Assembly: GCF_026212465.1 (NCBI RefSeq)
Contig: NC_080049.1
Span: forward strand, 35,322,885-35,386,884
Reading direction: 5' to 3'
DNA length: 64,000 bases
DNA from: Amaranthus tricolor
Lineage: Eukaryota; Streptophyta; Magnoliopsida; Caryophyllales; Amaranthaceae
A model generated the notes under the pieces. That model was given only the letters and a program-made list of their open reading frames with translations. It did not search any database and was not told the DNA's origin. Each line of letters opens with the position of its first letter. The stretch's first letter is position 1. Position numbers and translations under genes: made by a program. Below are positions 23,834 to 34,140 of this stretch, in pieces.

Positions 23834-24909
23834 TAGAGCTGTTCATGGGCGGGTTTGGGCGGGTAGCGGACCGGATATTTGCTATAAAATCTACCCGCGG
23901 GCACAAATATACAAAACCGCGCCCGCATTTGAGGGCATAATTTTTTGTCGCTACCCGCCCATTTTTAAAGCGGGCGGGACCCGCGGGTAGGCGGGTATTT
24001 ATTACATAAATATCAAAAATATAATACAAAATATAAAGTTGGGTTTTGATAATAATTAAAATACAATACATCGTCCAAAATACTCCAAATACGTAAAAAG
24101 TTTCAAAATACTCGAATTACATGTATATAAAAATACATAAAAAGTTTCAAAAAACTTAATCAATGGTAACACAATCGTCATCTTCATCCTCCTCTTCATC
24201 TTCTTCTAATTTTCAGAGTGTCCGTTCGAATTGGTCAAACTATATCGCTCGATCGAGTGGTCAAACTATATCGCTCGATCGAGCCAGTATCTATGCACTT
24301 TTTTGGAAATTCACGGAGAAAAAACTTGGGCAAACATGACTTTGTGCTCGGTTGAGCCTACGACACCTTAATATGTTGCAGAAAGCCAAGAATTACCAGC
24401 ATGCTACATTGTGAACTGATACATAGCAAAATACAGTGTCATAAAATGATTATCATAAAGCTTTATCTTCAAAGCACTAAAAAAATACAAATACAAAGAT
24501 GGAAAAAAATATGAATGGGAAATCATTCATCAATAGGTAAATATATTTCTAAACATGGCTCACCATAATTAAACATATTCGATGTACCTTGAGAGAGTAC
24601 CCATATAATAATAATAATTAATAATATTTAAAATATATTCAACTTTTAATAATAAAGAATAACAAAAAGTATTTTTTCTTTTGGGTAACTTAATATAATT
24701 GATTATTAAAAATTTAATATATATTAAACTAAGCGAGCGGGCGGGTATACCGCGGGTATTTTTTTGTGTCGCTACCCGCCCATTTATCTTGGCGGGCGGG
24801 TATTACCCGTCCAAACTTAATTTTTTTTTAAAAAACGTTGTCCATGCCCGCCCGTTTTTCGAGCCGGGCGGACCGGGCCTGGCGGGTAGCCCACCAATGA
24901 ACAACTCTA
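23834..24909. mobile_element. Non-autonomous hAT element (1076 bp), exact 8-bp TSD
   Basis: It opens TAGAGCTGTTCATGGGCGGG and closes with the complement of TAGAGTTGTTCATTGGTGGG. The 8-bp direct repeat GTAAATAG is exact at 23826-23833 and 24910-24917. Subterminal regions are crowded with GGCGGGTA/TACCCGCC motifs, the likely transposase sites. The AT-rich interior contains a near-perfect tandem pair of TGGTCAAACTATATCG plus CTCGATCGAG at about 24233-24284. A minus-strand string of Asp/Glu codons at 24150-24210 might be a remnant of the transposase C-terminus. No intact transposase. Confidence 0.93.
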
Positions 24910-24917
24910 GTAAATAG

Positions 24918-26056
24918 TAAATTTTTTAAAAAATTTTACAAAATAGCATTGTATTTTTTTAATTTAAATTGACGTAATATTAATGCTAAAAAAATATTAG
25001 ATTATACGTTAAGTTGCACAATATTTTGAGATCTAAAAATAACTCGAAAGAATAAATAATCTAATTCCAATCCATCTTATTTATCGTCATATTTTTTCTT
25101 TTCATTTTTTAAGTATGCCCCTCCCCTCATTAATTTCCCTCTCACCTTGTTAAACTCACTTTTTCAATATTCGAAAAAAAACAACGTCAAATAAACCAAA
25201 TCGCATCAAAAAGTAATTTTAAACTCTAATGTGCTTGAGAGTTTAGAGAAAAAACAGCTTTTATATAAGATCGTCTCAAAATGAGACATATTGAGTCCAA
25301 ATCCAAAAAAAAAATGTTTTGAATTCAAAGCGTCAATTTTAACATTCAAAATTTTGATGTGTTTTGAATTCAAAGTGTCAATTTTAACGTATAAAATAAT
25401 GTGTTAAGCATTAAACATTAAACATTTTAAAAATTAGTATTTTATGTAAAAAATAAATGCATTAGTTAATTTAATTGGACTTATTAGTCAAATAAAAAGA
25501 TAATTTCGACATAAAATTGTCTTAAATGATACATTGTGTATATTTAATATCTAACTAATTAGGCTAGGTATTAATGAACATAAATCACATAAACTCAAAA
25601 TAAATACAATATATCTGCAATTCTTAGTCAACAAAGATCGAGTTAGTCATAAAATTCAAATATTAAACTAAAGCTTGTATTTAGTCCTTAAAATTTTGAC
25701 TTGTTACATTTTATTTTATATAAATATAAATATAACTTAAAGTAAAATTTGTCCTAACTCTAATTTGGAATAAAGTAATCCAAATATTAATTTAAAACAA
25801 TTTACTTCCTCCGTCCTATTGTATAGTGTTTTCATTAATTTATTTATAAGAAATGTGATTGCACAAAAGGATTTATGAACAGTGATTTTACAAATTCCCA
25901 AAAATTAATTTTCAATTCAAATCACACATTTTAATTCCCAAATTTAATTCACGTACCAAAAAGGTGTAAGGATAGTGATGTCCTCTTGTTAAGCCGTGAT
26001 AATTGTCACATAATCATCATATGATTTTACTGTGTGGTGACCTATAGACCCACATA
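24918..26056. other. AT-rich intergenic DNA with small repeats
   Basis: No gene seen. It contains a 29-bp direct repeat with one mismatch (25315-25343 and 25360-25388, starting TGTTTTGAATTCAAAG) and a lone Stowaway-like terminus TACTTCCTCCGTCC near 25803 without a visible partner. Confidence 0.5.
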
Positions 26057-26618
26057 TAGGGGTGTTAAAAATCAAATATCGGGTATCCGATTTTTTCGGA
26101 TACCTAAAAATGCGATCCTGTTCCGAACGGGATTAAATCGGATATCCGAAATTCGAATACCCGGTTTTATTATAATGTTTTTTTATTTTTTATTTTGTTG
26201 TCGTTCAACAATACTTTTATTTATCCCCGTTTTTACTTAAAATATTTTTTTATATAAAATTTAAATACAAACTCTCTACAAATATTTAACTTAATTAGTC
26301 ATAAAAGATTAATTAAGAAAATTAAAGAATAATATTAATGTTTATTAGTTTAAATAAGAACAAACATAAAATTCAAATACTAACTCTCTCAAAATATTCA
26401 ACCCAAGGTTAGCTTAAGAGATACCATTATCATTTTATTTACGAAAAAAAGTAAAATAAATAAATAAAATCGGATACCGAACATCCGATTTCCAAAAAAT
26501 GTGACCCGAATCTGAATTCAAAATCAGGTATCTGATTCGGATAATCTCATTTGCGAAAATCCGAAAAATTATCCGATTCTAAAAATCAAATATATCAAAT
26601 TTAATAAACCTTGACTTA
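26057..26618. mobile_element. Decayed hAT-like element
   Basis: The left end is TAGGGGTGTTAAAAATCAAA followed by ATCGGGTATCCGATTTTTTC. Towards the right, ATCCGAT/ATCGGAT motifs recur and a degenerate mirrored end (ATCAAATATATCAAATTTAA) appears near 26585-26610. Subterminal TATCCGA repeats match the hAT style of this window. The right end and target duplication are eroded. Confidence 0.55.
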
Positions 26619-26666
26619 CATATAACACTTATCGAGTTTATTATTTTCTACGTTTATTATTTTCTA

Positions 26667-28165
26667 CGGATATTTCATGATATACCATTGAGTTTCTTCG
26701 AAATTCACCATATACCACATGAAATGTTTTAATTCACCATATACCATTGAGTTTACGTCCGTTAGCACAGAATACCATTAATGACAACTGCCGTCAGTGT
26801 GCCGTCAACACTTCCTTCCTCTAGGGTTCTCTCCATTGAATTCCTCCATTTCCCTCTCTCTCTCCTCATCGAGAAGGTACTAATTTCTCTTTAATTTTTG
26901 AATTTATCATCAAGAAAATTAAATTCAAGTTTCAAATTTTAATGGCTCTTCCCTTCTCGTAACGCCATTCACTCTCAGGTGTTGGATTTGTATATTCGTA
27001 GTCCTACTGAAAAACCCATCAATGAATTTACCTCTAAGAATAGATTGAAGAAGATTTTGAATTCTAATAAGCCACCTTTTCAAAACCATGTTTTTCAAGA
27101 GGTATTATTGTTGATTCTTGAACCCATTTTTGAGTCTAGATTTTCTTCAAAGTCTCATGCTTTTCGCCTTGGTAAAGATGCTCATACTGTTATTACGACA
27201 ATTAGAAGTAATTTTGCTGGATATCTTTGGTATATAAGAGGTAATTTGAGTGAGATATTGGTGAATGTTGATAAGGGTTTAGTGATTGAACCATATTGGT
27301 TCAGATCTTGGTAGCTTTGCGTAAGTGGAAGAATGAACGTGCAGCATATTGTAATTTTGAACCATGTGCATATGCATCTTCCAAGTCATGTGTACCTTCT
27401 AAGCACAATTCAGCCCATGATTCAACACTTGGAGATATCTATGAAGATGTAAACCATGTAATAAATAATAAACATCACAAGCAAGAGCATCCCCACAGAA
27501 ACCAACATACAGAACAAATTCTGACATCAGAACAACACAATAGCACAACCAGCGAACAACCCAACTTGCACGACACGTGGAGGCCAAACCGGTGCATCCA
27601 GAACTTGAGCTACAGTAGAAATGAAATATTGGCACATGGACCTAGCCATTAAGGGCCAAGAACCCTATTAATAACTCACACAACGCTCTGAAATCCGTGT
27701 GCTAGATCATGTAGTCAGCAACCTTTATACTAGCTTCTGTATCAGCCATGCAACAGAACTTGTTCAATATCGATGACCAGGCCACCTTGACGGAGTAGTG
27801 CAGAAGTCACCGGAGGTCAGGGGAGGAAATCGAGGGTAGAATTGGAATCTCTCCACATGGGCCTTGCTGTCATGGCCCAAGAACCCTCCTCAAAATAATT
27901 GGAAGTGCATGAAAAATCGAGGTGAAGTTCGGGCATTCAGCAGAAGAACACTGACAGAAGAGCTGCTGTATTCTGATTTCTGTTTTGATTTTTAATAGGC
28001 ACGTGTAAACCACGAGGCAAGTGTTGACGACACACTGACGACAGTTGCCATTAATGGTATTCTGTGCTAACGGACGTAAACTCAATGGTATATGGTGAAT
28101 TAAAACATTTCATGTGATATATGGTGAATTTCGAAGAAATTCAGTTGTATATTATGAAATATTCG
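26667..28165. mobile_element. Pack-MULE (1499 bp), ~148-bp TIRs, exact 9-bp TSD
   Basis: Left TIR 26667-26814 starts CGGATATTTCATGATATACC. Right TIR 28018-28165 is its reverse complement with few differences (CGAATATTTCATAATATAC). The direct repeat TATTTTCTA is exact at 26658-26666 and 28166-28174. Long TIRs with a 9-bp duplication define a Mutator-like element. There is no transposase; instead the interior carries a piece of a nuclear maturase gene (26979-27314) plus about 700 bp of unidentified sequence. In that part a ~37-bp motif is repeated (ACATGGACCTAGCCAT near 27632 and ACATGGGCCTTGCTGT near 27854, each followed by GGCC(C)AAGAACCCT). Confidence 0.92.
26979..27314 (+). pseudogene. Captured fragment of a nuclear group II intron maturase (nMAT)
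   Basis: An open frame of about 111 codons encodes part of a group II intron maturase reverse-transcriptase domain: YIRSPTEKPINEFTSKNRLK, then FQEVLLLILEPIFESRFSSK, SHAFRLGKDAHTV and NFAGYLWYIRGNLSEIL. The LEPIFE...F...SHAFR pattern is the conserved early RT block of maturases. Plant nuclear nMAT proteins splice mitochondrial introns and are several hundred residues long, so this is only a segment. The open frame has no ATG fitting the family start (it begins at a TTG) and leaves maturase similarity at about residue 110. It lies wholly inside the MULE at 26667-28165, so capture by the transposon is the simplest account. Transcription cannot be judged here. Confidence 0.82.
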
Positions 28166-28309
28166 TATTTTCTAAAACATAATACGCTAATTTAATGACG
28201 TGAGATATTGTATTTCCAACGCCTCTACCGCTTTATTTGACCATTGTTCTTCAAATTTCGAAACTCGACAATCGACAGTTGCTTCATACCCACACTCAAC
28301 ACTGAGCCC

Positions 28310-31300
28310 ATGGCCGCTGAGCTCCGAAAGCTCTGCCATTCCAGCTCCCTCGGTAGCCGAGCCTCTTCTTCTCGTAAAAACCCTACAGTCACAGGAGATA
28401 CTTAAACAAGACGACGCCGTTTCGCCTCATCTCTCCGACTCAGATGACCGCTCACGTGATCACCGCTCACCCTGTTTCATCTGCTCCCTGTTTTTCTCCG
28501 AAGATTCTAGAAATTCTCCTTCTAAATTCTCCCTTTTCTTCATCATCTTTCTTGTCCTTACTGGATTCGTCTGCGTTTCTTCCATCATTCGTCGCTTGGT
28601 ATGCTCCTTTTCAGATTTACTACTATCTTTCTTTTGGATTTAGTGTCATTTTTTTGAGATTTGGTTTCTGGGTTGTTAAAATTTTGATGTGTTTTGTTAA
28701 TAATTTGTTTTTACTTGTTATTATGCTGTCTTTTTTTCTTTTTAAACAATGTGATGGGAATTTGAGATTTTTGATTTATTCATGGGTTGTAACTTCACTA
28801 ACTTGTAAAAAATTTTTGCTTTCAATTATTGTTTTACAAGTTCTGAAAAAGGGGTAACTTAGAAATCTTGATGGTTGTAATCAATAATCATAAGATAAAG
28901 AGAATTATCAATTGTATAGCTTAAATTTTTGATAGAAATGTTGTTCAGTCACACTTTTTTCCGGGTTTTATTTGATTTTGGTTATAACAGAGATCTTGAT
29001 TGTGGTTAAATTTTGATGCTTTGTTTCTTTTACGTCGTAATTTCTTTTCCCAATATAGTATCATGCTGCCTTTTTTTTTTCTCTTATAAATTTTATGGGA
29101 TTGAGATTCGGAATTGTTAGATTGTGTATAGCAGTTATATGTATTACAGTTATTAGTATAGGCAAGTATTATAGCAGTTACCAGAAGTAAGTATTATAAC
29201 AGTTACCTGAAGCAATTACTTATTAGAAGCAGCTTCTGGCAGTTTCTTTGAACCCTTGTATAAATGAATACCATTACAATTGAATGAAAACATAACACAG
29301 AAATAATATACACCAAAACTTGGTGAAAAACCAGAAATCAGGAATGTTATGCTTTGTAACTTGCAAAAGATTTATGCTTTTAATTACTTCATTACAAGTT
29401 TTGGCAGTTGGGTGAACTAGAAATCTTGATTGTTGTAAACTTGTAATCATAACATTGTTAATTTATAGTTTGAAATGTTGTAAGAATGGTGTTTGCTGTC
29501 TCTTTTTTGTTTTTATGGGTTTTAACTGATTTCTCGATGTTACTATTTTACAAGCACTTTGATTGTGATGAAGAAATTCAGAACATGCTTTACGGCATAG
29601 CTTAAAATTCTGTTAGATATGGTGTGGCAATGTTGCTTTTGTGATCCTTTTCAACCTAAATTGTTGAACATAGTTGTTATTAACTCTTCAACATTGCTGC
29701 TTGCTTAGCTGTTACATTGGACCTTCACCTTGTACTTTCATTTTTATGTTTTGTCTATAATTCCTCACAGTATTATACTTCTCTAGCTACTTGTTGAACA
29801 GAATTTTACCTGAGTTCATGTGGTTTCTGTGTAGATATGCAATGCAGTGGTTGTGGCCAAAATATTGAATGCGACACTTATATTGCCGGTGTTGAAGCAA
29901 GACCAGATTTGGAAAGACCAGACGTGAGGCACCTTAATTATATTTTTCACTTTTTAAGGCTGTGTAAATCTAGCATCTCCTGTTAAGTGACTGAATTTGT
30001 CATTTTATCCTAGATTTTTGCCCTTTCTACCGTTCACGAATCTTAGTAATTTATTAATTTTTCCAAGTTGGTACAAATGGTATTAGTTTCGTCTGTTTAA
30101 CTTAATAAGAGATTAAGTGCTCCCTTGTCTACTATCAGCGTTCATCCACTTCAAACTCTGTACTAACCTTTTAAATAGGTTCTCGTGTCTGTGTTCAGTA
30201 GGATTTAGAGAATAAGAGTTTTACCATTATTTTTCGCAAAGAGGTTATTCTTTTACTCAAGGGGAAATCTTTGTATAAAATATCCCTTTTTTATTCTGTA
30301 GGAAATTTGAAGACATATTTGACGTTGATCATTTCATCGACTACTTAAAGGATGATGTGCCAATTGTTCGTGATATTCTTTTACTTAAAGGTTGTGTAAA
30401 CTTGTCAATAGGTGGAAACAAATAAATGCTTAATACATTCATTTAGTTTCTTATTTGAGTGTGGATTTGCAGAATGGTTCCCATTTATAGCAATTAGCTC
30501 TTCAGAAGCAGAAAGAAGGCCGGTGCCCACTTGAACCTGGGGAAGTGGCTGTGACGCTTGACCTTATTTTTTCTTTTGTGTATGGTGGGTAAGAGAAGCT
30601 TGATGCCTTGACCTTATTTTTCGTTTAATATCTAGTGCTTGTGTCCAAATTCGACTCTCCCTAGTCCCTACCGTGTTTGATATAGGTAAACTCGGATTTT
30701 ACAAGTGTCTTGAACAGCATAACAACTTTTCTTAATCCCAATGTCATTAAGTTCACTCCCATTTTACTGGGGGTTTGGGGGTTGGAGCCTTGGAGGTACG
30801 AAATCTTACTCTTGTCAGTGATAACAAAGAAGTTGTTTCCAGTTGATCTTTTTTTATTCAGTGGTAAGTTAAATTCCTACAAGCAAGGGGAAGAGAGAAT
30901 TAATCCTTCTGTAGAAGGTGGTGACAATCGATCCCTTGCCGCAAAATTGAAAGGAAAAGCCTTCAACCAATAGGCTAACTCAGGATTATTGTTTCCAATT
31001 GATCCTTGGTAGCAAATATCGCGTGCATCTTCACATACATAAGAAGTGCACATGATTTAATGAGTCATGTTTATATAGTTGATTATAATTTGAAGCCAAA
31101 GAACTATTTTTGGCCACCCTTCGAAATAAGAGACATTATCTTGAACAACATATTGGAAGGAAAAACATATAGATAGAGGGAGAAGTAAAAAATTATATGA
31201 CGCATACTTGCATGTAGGCTTACAATAAGGGATGTAACTAGCTAAGTAGTAAGCCTCTGAAGTAATTTAACTTTCTGTAATGTGAATATTTGATAGGCAT

Positions 31301-31926
31301 GTAATCCTTTTGAAATCAGGAACATGTTATATGAAACAGCAACCCTTCAATAGTTTGTGCCCTGGCATTTTAGACATTTGTTTATGTGGCCATGCCCATC
31401 AATTGTATCTTTGTCTGGATAACATTCTCAGGAATTTTTACATACTACACTTCAGTATGATTCCAGAAACAAGTCTGTTCATAATTTAGAAAGAAAATTT
31501 TCATTCTGATCATTAATGAATACAGCTGTACTCATTCTTTACCTAAAATCATGCTGAAATTGTACCAATTCTTTTACAGGTGACAAAAGAAGAATGGGCA
31601 AGTAAGGAGGAGTTGGATGGGTTCAGAAAGCATGTCACAAGCCTGGCAGTGCTCGACTTCTTGGTTTGCTTGAAGTTCGTTATGACCCATGGAGGTAACG
31701 CTAAGCTCATTATTGGCTATAGGCGATACATGGGCCATAAGTTAAGTCCATAAAACCAGACAAGGGCCTCATGTCCAAATCATTTGGGGACCCTTACATG
31801 GGTTGGGCTACCTTTGTTGAGGATGTTATTGTGACCCACCAAACAAGGACGGGTTTACCAGAGGAAACCTTTCCTAATTATGATCTATGGGAAAACCCTT
31901 TAACCCCTTGCATGTATTGGGCATGA
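28310..31926 (+). pseudogene. Broken GT106-type O-fucosyltransferase gene
   Basis: Recognisable exons are in order but incomplete. Exon 1 (28310-28598) starts MAAELRKLCHSSSLGSRASS, shifts frame near 28400, then encodes a membrane anchor FSLFFIIFLVLTGFV. An exon at 29835-29923 reads ICNAVVVAKILNATLILPVL. Another at 30302-30380 reads KFEDIFDVDHFIDYLKDDV. At 30473-30545 it reads NGSHL, a TAG stop (30488-30490), then LALQKQKEGRCPLEPGEVAV. The last exon (31580-31926) starts VTKEEWASKEELDGF, lacks a few codons, shifts frame near 31740, and continues GLMSKSFGDPYMGWATFVED to LWENPLTPCM. Exons between these, including most of the sugar-binding core, are missing. Intact relatives are Golgi type II membrane proteins of the plant O-fucosyltransferase family. 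A stop, at least two frameshifts and lost exons make it a pseudogene. Confidence 0.85.
29115..29340. mobile_element. Probable small solo LTR (226 bp), 5-bp TSD
   Basis: Starts TGTTAGATTG and ends AGAAATCA. The direct repeat GGAAT is exact at 29110-29114 and 29341-29345. The insertion lies in one of two related tandem intron segments of the O-fucosyltransferase pseudogene; the other segment (about 28660-28975) lacks it, acting as an empty site. TG...CA ends and a 5-bp duplication fit a solo LTR, but a non-LTR identity is not excluded. Confidence 0.6.
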
Positions 31927-32878
31927 AGAAGAGTGCACATAAATAGAGTTTGAAATCAGGTTTCGCTAACGAAAAAATTTCGGAGTCCCTAGCTCATAGC
32001 AGATGCTTCCCATTTTCAGATGAGTTTTAAGGATCATCTTGCGGGAATTGCTGTATTGACGCAGTGACGCTCTTTTTTTCGAGATTATGTTTAAAAGTTT
32101 CGTGCAGAAGTCGGACAGAATCTGGAGGTTTGTGAGTAGTATTCAAAAGGAGACTGGAGTCTGTTGTCGCTATTTTATAAAGGTTGATACAGAGGACGTG
32201 ACTCGAGAGAGAGGAGAGGGGGGGGGGGGGGGGGGGTTTGGCGGCATGTCATCGTATTGTTCATGTACTAACTGTTAGGCAATTAAGTTCTAAATTAACT
32301 GAATAGAAAATTCAGAAACTATGATGCCCTACTGCTGATGGTTCTTTTTTATGTGTATTTCCACGTCCAAATGTCGATTACTTGATTTGCTCCAAGCAGT
32401 TTATTATGGAATTTGTGCCAACCATTCACTTGAAGATTAGCATTCACAGGTTGCAGCCTGCAGGTGGTAGATAGGAATGCTTCCTTGCTCCTAGTCCCTC
32501 CAATGAACTCTGCACTATATCTTCTATTGTCATCGTTGAATTGATGTTTATTACACAATTCTCGTATACAATGATTCTGGTACTCATCATCGGCATAGGG
32601 GCATTATGCTCGATGTATTTGGCTTTTAGTTTAAAAAACCAAGACTAAACTAAACGGATATGGTTTGTCTTAACGTGTCGAGTTGGATAGAGATAAAACT
32701 TTTACTTGTGTAAAAGGGACTAATTCAGCTTTTAAACTCCTCTAAAACAAATGCATGTAATCCACTAAGTGTCAATTGCAACACTGATTATGAAACAAAT
32801 TCAATGCCTAATATGAAGCTTGAAAAATACCAAATTTAAAGATAGTAAGACTGAAGAATATTGATCTTCGCCAAATTG
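31927..32878. other. Intergenic DNA between pseudogene and FLA gene
   Basis: No gene seen. It contains an uninterrupted run of 19 G at 32218-32236, which on the plus strand could form a G-quadruplex, and 3' flank of the minus-strand FLA gene. Confidence 0.6.
32218..32236 (+). repeat. Poly-G run (19 G)
   Basis: Homopolymer G after a GAGAGAGGAGA purine stretch. Long G runs are rare in AT-rich plant DNA and error-prone to sequence, so the exact length may be inexact. Confidence 0.9.
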
Positions 32879-34075
32879 TCAAAACTCCCAATCTCTCCAG
32901 CCGTTTTCATCACTTTGGCCTTGGCTTTGATCTTGAGCTTGACTTTTTCTGTCCTCAAGCTTTGCGTTATCTTCACCATATTTATGTTCACTCTTGTCTT
33001 GCCACTCTCCAATCGAAAAGGATGGCGACGGAACATCCCAAACTGTCGACAAAGCATTAGGTGAGAACAACTCGGCATCAAACAACTCATCAACCGTTGG
33101 CGAAATCGAGTATTCATCCGGAGAGAGAAACTCAAATGTTGGGGGTGGTGATGGAGCTATAATTCCGTCATTTTCTGGCGAATAAGCATCTATTGGCGGA
33201 ATTGAAATGACATTATATGTTCCTCCAGTGAATGCTATGTCATGCGACGTCGGAATTGAGTCAAAATTTTGTGAATAAGTTCCAACCGGTGACCTAATTT
33301 CTGAAATTCCGTCAAATTCTGGTGAAAGCGCCTTGAATCCTTCGAATTCTGGAGTAGAAGCTTCGGTCGGAGAAGAAATTTGGTTAATCTCCGGTGAAAG
33401 CGAAGGATAGCTCACGAAATGAGGAGATTGAGCTTCGATTGCAGGATCAGAGGCAGAAATCTCACCACTGGTTACAGCAGAAATTGTCGGAGTAGGAGAA
33501 AGGTTGGCATGGAATGAATCAAGACGGTGAAAGTATTCTTCAGTAGAAGTGACGAGTAGTCCATCGAGGCCATGAACGGCTATCTCTGACCTCAAATAAA
33601 GGTCGGGGAAAGAGATGCGAACTCCATCAACAGCGACAAAACGACGACCATAAGAAGTGACGAAAAGAAAATGACCTGGTACAAGCGTCTGCAGGTGAGG
33701 ATTCGACGACAGAGAAATATTGTGAAGCTGCGATAGCGAGAGACGGCGAGGAATTACATGGAAACGAAGAGAGTGAGTATACGTGAAAGCGTCAGTTGAC
33801 ATGTCGAGCGAAAAAAGTGCCGAGTTCGGAGGTGCAAGGAAGGTGAATCCATGACCTTTAATGGAAGTCGAGTGGAATTTATGAGAGAGAAGTTGAACAG
33901 AGAGTTCAGAAACAGCAATGGAGTTACCGAATAGATTGAAACCATTAGATTGGAGAGCAAAAATGGCAGCTTCAAGTTCACTTAGAGATAGAGCTGCCAT
34001 GGAAGTAAAGATGAGGAGAGAGAAAGTCATGTAAAATATAAGAGAATGCTGGTTGTGTTTGAGTTGGGCCGCCAT
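32879..34075 (-). CDS. Fasciclin-like arabinogalactan protein
   Basis: 398 residues, single exon. A hydrophobic N-terminus (about 11-30, SLIFYMTFSLLIFTSMAALS) is a likely secretion signal. One FAS1 domain follows at about 40-180, with the characteristic blocks GHGFTFLAPPNSALFSL, SLRFHVIPRRLSLSQL, and VDGVRISFPDLY leading to EIAVHGLDGLL. The second half is rich in Ser, Pro and acidic residues, with repeated SPE(F/N)DG-type motifs (STPEFEGF, LSPEFDG, YSPENDG) and SP/TP pairs suitable for arabinogalactan glycosylation. The C-terminus is hydrophilic (DENGWRDWEF), so no GPI-anchor signal is present. A single FAS1 domain without a GPI signal resembles the Arabidopsis FLA19-21 group. The protein is expected in the cell wall. 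Confidence 0.9.
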   Translation of the reverse strand: MAAQLKHNQHSLIFYMTFSLLIFTSMAALSLSELEAAIFALQSNGFNLFGNSIAVSELSVQLLSHKFHSTSIKGHGFTFLAPPNSALFSLDMSTDAFTYTHSLRFHVIPRRLSLSQLHNISLSSNPHLQTLVPGHFLFVTSYGRRFVAVDGVRISFPDLYLRSEIAVHGLDGLLVTSTEEYFHRLDSFHANLSPTPTISAVTSGEISASDPAIEAQSPHFVSYPSLSPEINQISSPTEASTPEFEGFKALSPEFDGISEIRSPVGTYSQNFDSIPTSHDIAFTGGTYNVISIPPIDAYSPENDGIIAPSPPPTFEFLSPDEYSISPTVDELFDAELFSPNALSTVWDVPSPSFSIGEWQDKSEHKYGEDNAKLEDRKSQAQDQSQGQSDENGWRDWEF

Positions 34076-34131
34076 TGGAGAGTTTGGTGGTGAGGACGAA
34101 TGAAATGAATATTTGAAGAGATGAAAAGGGG

Positions 34132-34140
34132 GCTTTATAG
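34132..34140 (-). promoter_or_regulatory. TATA box of the FLA gene
   Basis: Reads CTATAAAGC on the minus strand, about 60 bases upstream of the FLA start codon. The placement fits a plant core promoter with a short leader. Confidence 0.55.

Noticed and set aside
28444..28857. 137-codon plus-strand frame as a gene start
   Set aside because: It is an alternative frame over exon 1 and intron of the O-fucosyltransferase pseudogene; the family sequence is in the other frame.
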